From Bacteroidota bacterium (lineage in GTDB: Bacteria; Bacteroidota; Bacteroidia; Bacteroidales; CAJPTX01), in the NCBI GenBank assembly GCA_002748015.1, contig PDRH01000003.1, positions 1 to 25,243 of the forward strand: DNA of 25,243 bases, read 5' to 3'. Within the stretch, counting starts at the first letter, position 1. The number at the start of each line of letters is the position of its first letter. A program made the position numbers and the translations under genes. The notes below the pieces were generated by a model. That model was not told the DNA's origin. It did not search any database and saw only the letters and a list, made by a program, of their open reading frames with translations. Below, in pieces: positions 23,175 through 25,243 of this stretch.

Positions 23175-23178
23175 TTCG

Positions 23179-23210
23179 CAAAGGTAGGAAATCCAAGGGA
23201 ATACATGCAA
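23179..23210 (-). promoter_or_regulatory. Putative promoter at the transglycosylase start
   Basis: The minus strand has TTG (23210-23208), 21 bases, then TACCTTTG (23186-23179). Transcription would begin at about 23174, almost at the GTG codon, so the messenger may have little or no leader. Confidence 0.5.
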
Positions 23211-23245
23211 TACCCCTCCCTCCCCGCAGTACTATTGAGCCAGCA

Positions 23246-23314
23246 CCCCGCCTTGCTACGCACTACCGCGCAAGGATCCGTAGGCATAGCGGCTTGCCGC
23301 ATGCCTATATAGGC
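23246..23314. repeat. 69-base direct repeat, copy 1
   Basis: It matches 23400-23468 with five mismatches by eye. It contains CCTTGC/GCAAGG as an inverted pair (23251-23256 with 23270-23275) and a hairpin AGGCAT-a-GCGGC-tt-GCCGC-ATGCCT at 23282-23306. Confidence 0.8.
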
Positions 23315-23399
23315 TGGCATACTGAACTTGGTCGCATACCTACGTTTTTAGCGTGCCTAGATGCGTTGTGTGCCTAAATACCCCCAGCGCCAAGCAATA

Positions 23400-23468
23400 C
23401 CCCGTCTTGCTACGCACTACCGCGCAACGGTCCGTAGGCATAGCGGCTTGCCGCATGCCCATATTGGC
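23400..23468. repeat. 69-base direct repeat, copy 2
   Basis: It is the second copy at an offset of 154 bases. The central hairpin is kept (23436-23460) with one changed terminal base. The pattern resembles REP-type intergenic palindromes. Confidence 0.8.
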
Positions 23469-23546
23469 CGCATGCCGAAATCCGCACGCCATCCACCCAT
23501 CCCCGAAATCGCCCCTTTTCTAAGCCGTAATTCTCGCTACCACTCC

Positions 23547-24278
23547 CTACCCGCGTGCCGCCGGGGCTGGCAGGATACGCCCCGCCACGAACTGCGGTAC
23601 TATCGGCGTACTGTCCACCTGGAAGCAGTCCTCGAAGGAGTCCAGCACCCCGATGTTCTCCAGCCGCTTCCTGTGGGTTACCCGCTGTACGTAGCCCAGT
23701 AGGTCGGACTCCGCATTGCGCCATAGGTCGAGGGCGGCATTGGTCGGGTCGTCGAAAACGGAGTACTCGCCCGAGGCTAGCAGCCGTTTAGCCAGCGCGC
23801 CAGCAAAGAGCGTATCCTCCAGGTTGAACTGTCCCTTCCATCCCGAGCACACCAGCACCAGGTCGGCATCCGCCTGCCTACTGAGGTACTCCGCAAGGGG
23901 AGTGAGGTTGGTAAACGCCCCGATTAGTACCGTACGCGCCCTACCCGTTGAGGTGATGGCGCGCGTCCCGTTCGTCGTCGAATAGACAATCTCCTGCTCC
24001 TTTACCCGTTCGGGGGTGAATTCCGAAGGGGAGTTGCCGAAGTGGGCGAAGTCCAGCTTTGCCCCATCGCGCTCGGAGGCCACCAGGTAGCCCCGCTCGC
24101 TATAGCTCCTGGCCTCCTCGCGGGTTGCCACAGGGATGATGCACTCCGCCCCGTTGGCCAGGGCGGTGCACATGCAGGTGGTGGCCCGGAGGATGTCAAT
24201 TACAACCACCTGCTTCTCCTCTAGCTCTACGAGGGGAAGCAGGGCTGTCGAGAGAACCGTCTGGATGGAGTACTTCAT
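23547..24278 (-). CDS. comB: 2-phosphosulfolactate phosphatase (ComB family)
   Basis: ComB removes phosphate from (R)-2-phospho-3-sulfolactate; in methanogens this serves coenzyme M synthesis. The protein is 243 residues, the family length. Family motifs include VVVIDILRATTCMCTALANGA (residues 24-44), ASERDGAKLDFAHFGNSPSEF (about 67-87), IVYSTTNGTRAI, and LVCSGWKGQFNLEDTLFAGAL. It is common in bacteria that do not make coenzyme M, where its substrate is not known; a role in sulfonate or sulfonolipid metabolism is speculative. It starts 16 bases after the gcvT stop and is probably co-transcribed with it. No other coenzyme M gene (comA, comC) is in the window. Confidence 0.9.
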   Translation of the reverse strand: MKYSIQTVLSTALLPLVELEEKQVVVIDILRATTCMCTALANGAECIIPVATREEARSYSERGYLVASERDGAKLDFAHFGNSPSEFTPERVKEQEIVYSTTNGTRAITSTGRARTVLIGAFTNLTPLAEYLSRQADADLVLVCSGWKGQFNLEDTLFAGALAKRLLASGEYSVFDDPTNAALDLWRNAESDLLGYVQRVTHRKRLENIGVLDSFEDCFQVDSTPIVPQFVAGRILPAPAARG

Positions 24279-24294
24279 ATCTTACCCAGTATGC

Positions 24295-25243
24295 CTAGCT
24301 TGCCTTGTATATCGGGAGTTTGACGGTTACGGCCTTGAGCTTCTTCCCGCGAACCTCGATGTATATCTCCGTCCCCGCCTTGGCGAAGGCCGACTGTACG
24401 TAGCCCATGCCGATGCCCCTCTTCATCATGGGCGACATCGTGCCGGAGGTTACCTCTCCGATGGCCTGCCCCTCAGCGTCCACTATCCTATAGTGCTGGC
24501 GGGGGATGCCTCGCTCCAGCATCTCGAAGCCCACAAGGCGACGGGCTGGCTTGTCGGCCTTCATCCGCTCGATTACCTCCCGCCCGATAAGGCCCTTCTT
24601 GTCCTCGGTGAGTTTGGTAATCCAGCCCAAGCCCGCCTCGATGGGGCATGTATCCTCCTCTATATCGTGCCCGTAGAGACAGAAGCCCATCTCTAGGCGA
24701 AGAGTGTCGCGAGCACCTAGCCCCGCGGGCATAATGCCGAACTCCTCGCCGGCCTCCATGAGCGCATCCCAGAGCCTGGGGAGATCCCCGTTGGCAACGT
24801 AGATCTCGCAACCACCAGCACCCGTGTAGCCCGTGATGGACACGATGGCATCCTTAATGCCCGCCACATCGGCCTTCTTGAAGGTGTAGAAGCCCAGCTC
24901 CTCCACTGGCGAGTCGGTCAGCTTCTGCACCACCTTCATGGCCAGTGGCCCCTGTACGGCCACCTGACCCATCTCGCCCGAGGCATCGTAGATTTCCCGC
25001 CCAGCCTCCAGGCCGAACTTCTTGCCCTGCGCGGTTACCCACGCCCAGTCCTTCTCTATGTTGCCCGCGTTGACCACCAGCAGGAAGGTCTCCCCGTCTA
25101 CTCGGTAGGTCAGGAAGTCATCCTTTATCCCGCCCTTCTCGTTCGGGAAGCAGGCGTACTGCACCTGGCCATCCACTAGCTTCGACACATCGTTCGAGCT
25201 GATGGTCTGGAGGAATTCTATGGCCTTTGGGCCCTTCACCCAG
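24295..25243 (-). CDS. gcvT: Glycine cleavage system T protein (aminomethyltransferase), partial
   Basis: GcvT transfers the methylene group from the aminomethyl-lipoyl H protein to tetrahydrofolate and releases ammonia. The frame runs off the right edge; 315 residues are visible from WVKGPKAIEFLQTISSNDV to the stop, so about 45-50 N-terminal residues are missing compared with the usual 360-365. An apparent GTG start at 25239 is only the internal Val of WVKGP. Motifs include VQYACFPNEKGGIKDDF, VSITGYTGAGGCEIYV, GLGARDTLRLEMGFCLYGHDI and, in the C-terminal barrel domain, GEVTSGTMSPMMKRGIGMGYV. The remaining glycine-cleavage genes are not in the window. comB follows 16 bases later. Confidence 0.95.
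   Translation of the reverse strand, partial: WVKGPKAIEFLQTISSNDVSKLVDGQVQYACFPNEKGGIKDDFLTYRVDGETFLLVVNAGNIEKDWAWVTAQGKKFGLEAGREIYDASGEMGQVAVQGPLAMKVVQKLTDSPVEELGFYTFKKADVAGIKDAIVSITGYTGAGGCEIYVANGDLPRLWDALMEAGEEFGIMPAGLGARDTLRLEMGFCLYGHDIEEDTCPIEAGLGWITKLTEDKKGLIGREVIERMKADKPARRLVGFEMLERGIPRQHYRIVDAEGQAIGEVTSGTMSPMMKRGIGMGYVQSAFAKAGTEIYIEVRGKKLKAVTVKLPIYKAS

Larger units (their letters stand above)
23175..23546. other. 372-base intergenic region with duplicated palindromic element
   Basis: No gene is seen. It holds the transglycosylase promoter (23179-23210) and two copies of a 69-base element (23246-23314 and 23400-23468). A perfect 12-base palindrome GCCTATATAGGC (23303-23314) ends the first copy. 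Confidence 0.6.

Noticed and set aside
23246..23468. CRISPR-like direct repeats
   Set aside because: Only two copies of a long, internally palindromic element, no regular short spacers and no cas genes.
25237..25239. GTG as start of gcvT
   Set aside because: The codon before it is TGG and the frame stays open to the edge; WVKGP is an internal GcvT segment, so the gene is cut by the window.

Overview
The window looks like a chromosome segment of a relatively GC-rich member of the Bacteroidales, most likely Porphyromonas-like. The basis is many short lipoproteins with Bacteroidetes-style lipoboxes, several promoters of the Bacteroidetes type (-7 box TAnnTTTG, one with TTTG 19 bases upstream), and the set of housekeeping genes. 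The species cannot be fixed from the sequence. Both edges cut genes: mutS2 on the left loses its C-terminus and gcvT on the right loses its N-terminus.

Layout. (1) 1-1772, minus: mutS2, partial. (2) 1968-11456, minus: a run of ten cell-envelope genes, nearly all with a signal peptide or lipobox. In transcription order: small lipoprotein, putative outer-membrane barrel, VWA lipoprotein, LPP20-type lipoprotein, exported LPP20-type protein with a barrel-like C-terminus, Ig-like lipoprotein, VWA protein, LPP20-type lipoprotein, exported LPP20/barrel protein, small lipoprotein. The block VWA / LPP20 lipoprotein / LPP20-barrel occurs twice in the same order, so it is a duplicated functional unit. 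(3) 12177-16811, plus: ribF, gltX and a fused ADP-forming acyl-CoA ligase, closed by a strong terminator. (4) 16874-18708, plus: an AT-richer two-gene cassette, an ABC-type ATPase followed 2 bases later by a PD-(D/E)XK-like nuclease, which looks like a horizontally acquired defence module. (5) 18985-25243, minus: a 2[4Fe-4S] ferredoxin, uvrA, a lytic transglycosylase, comB and gcvT (partial).

Most notable points. Both VWA proteins have the VWA elements in a circularly permuted order: the first strand with the MIDAS DxSxS motif sits at the extreme C-terminus, while the rest of the domain (T and D of the MIDAS) lies before it. The envelope locus starts with a -7 box that directly abuts a tandem 7-base repeat, a plausible phase-variable promoter, and has a ten-base homopolymer in an internal leader. 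I infer an undescribed envelope system in which a surface or periplasmic VWA protein works with LPP20-domain lipoproteins and barrel-like partners; its function cannot be told from the sequence. The ATPase-nuclease pair is the second candidate for something undescribed.
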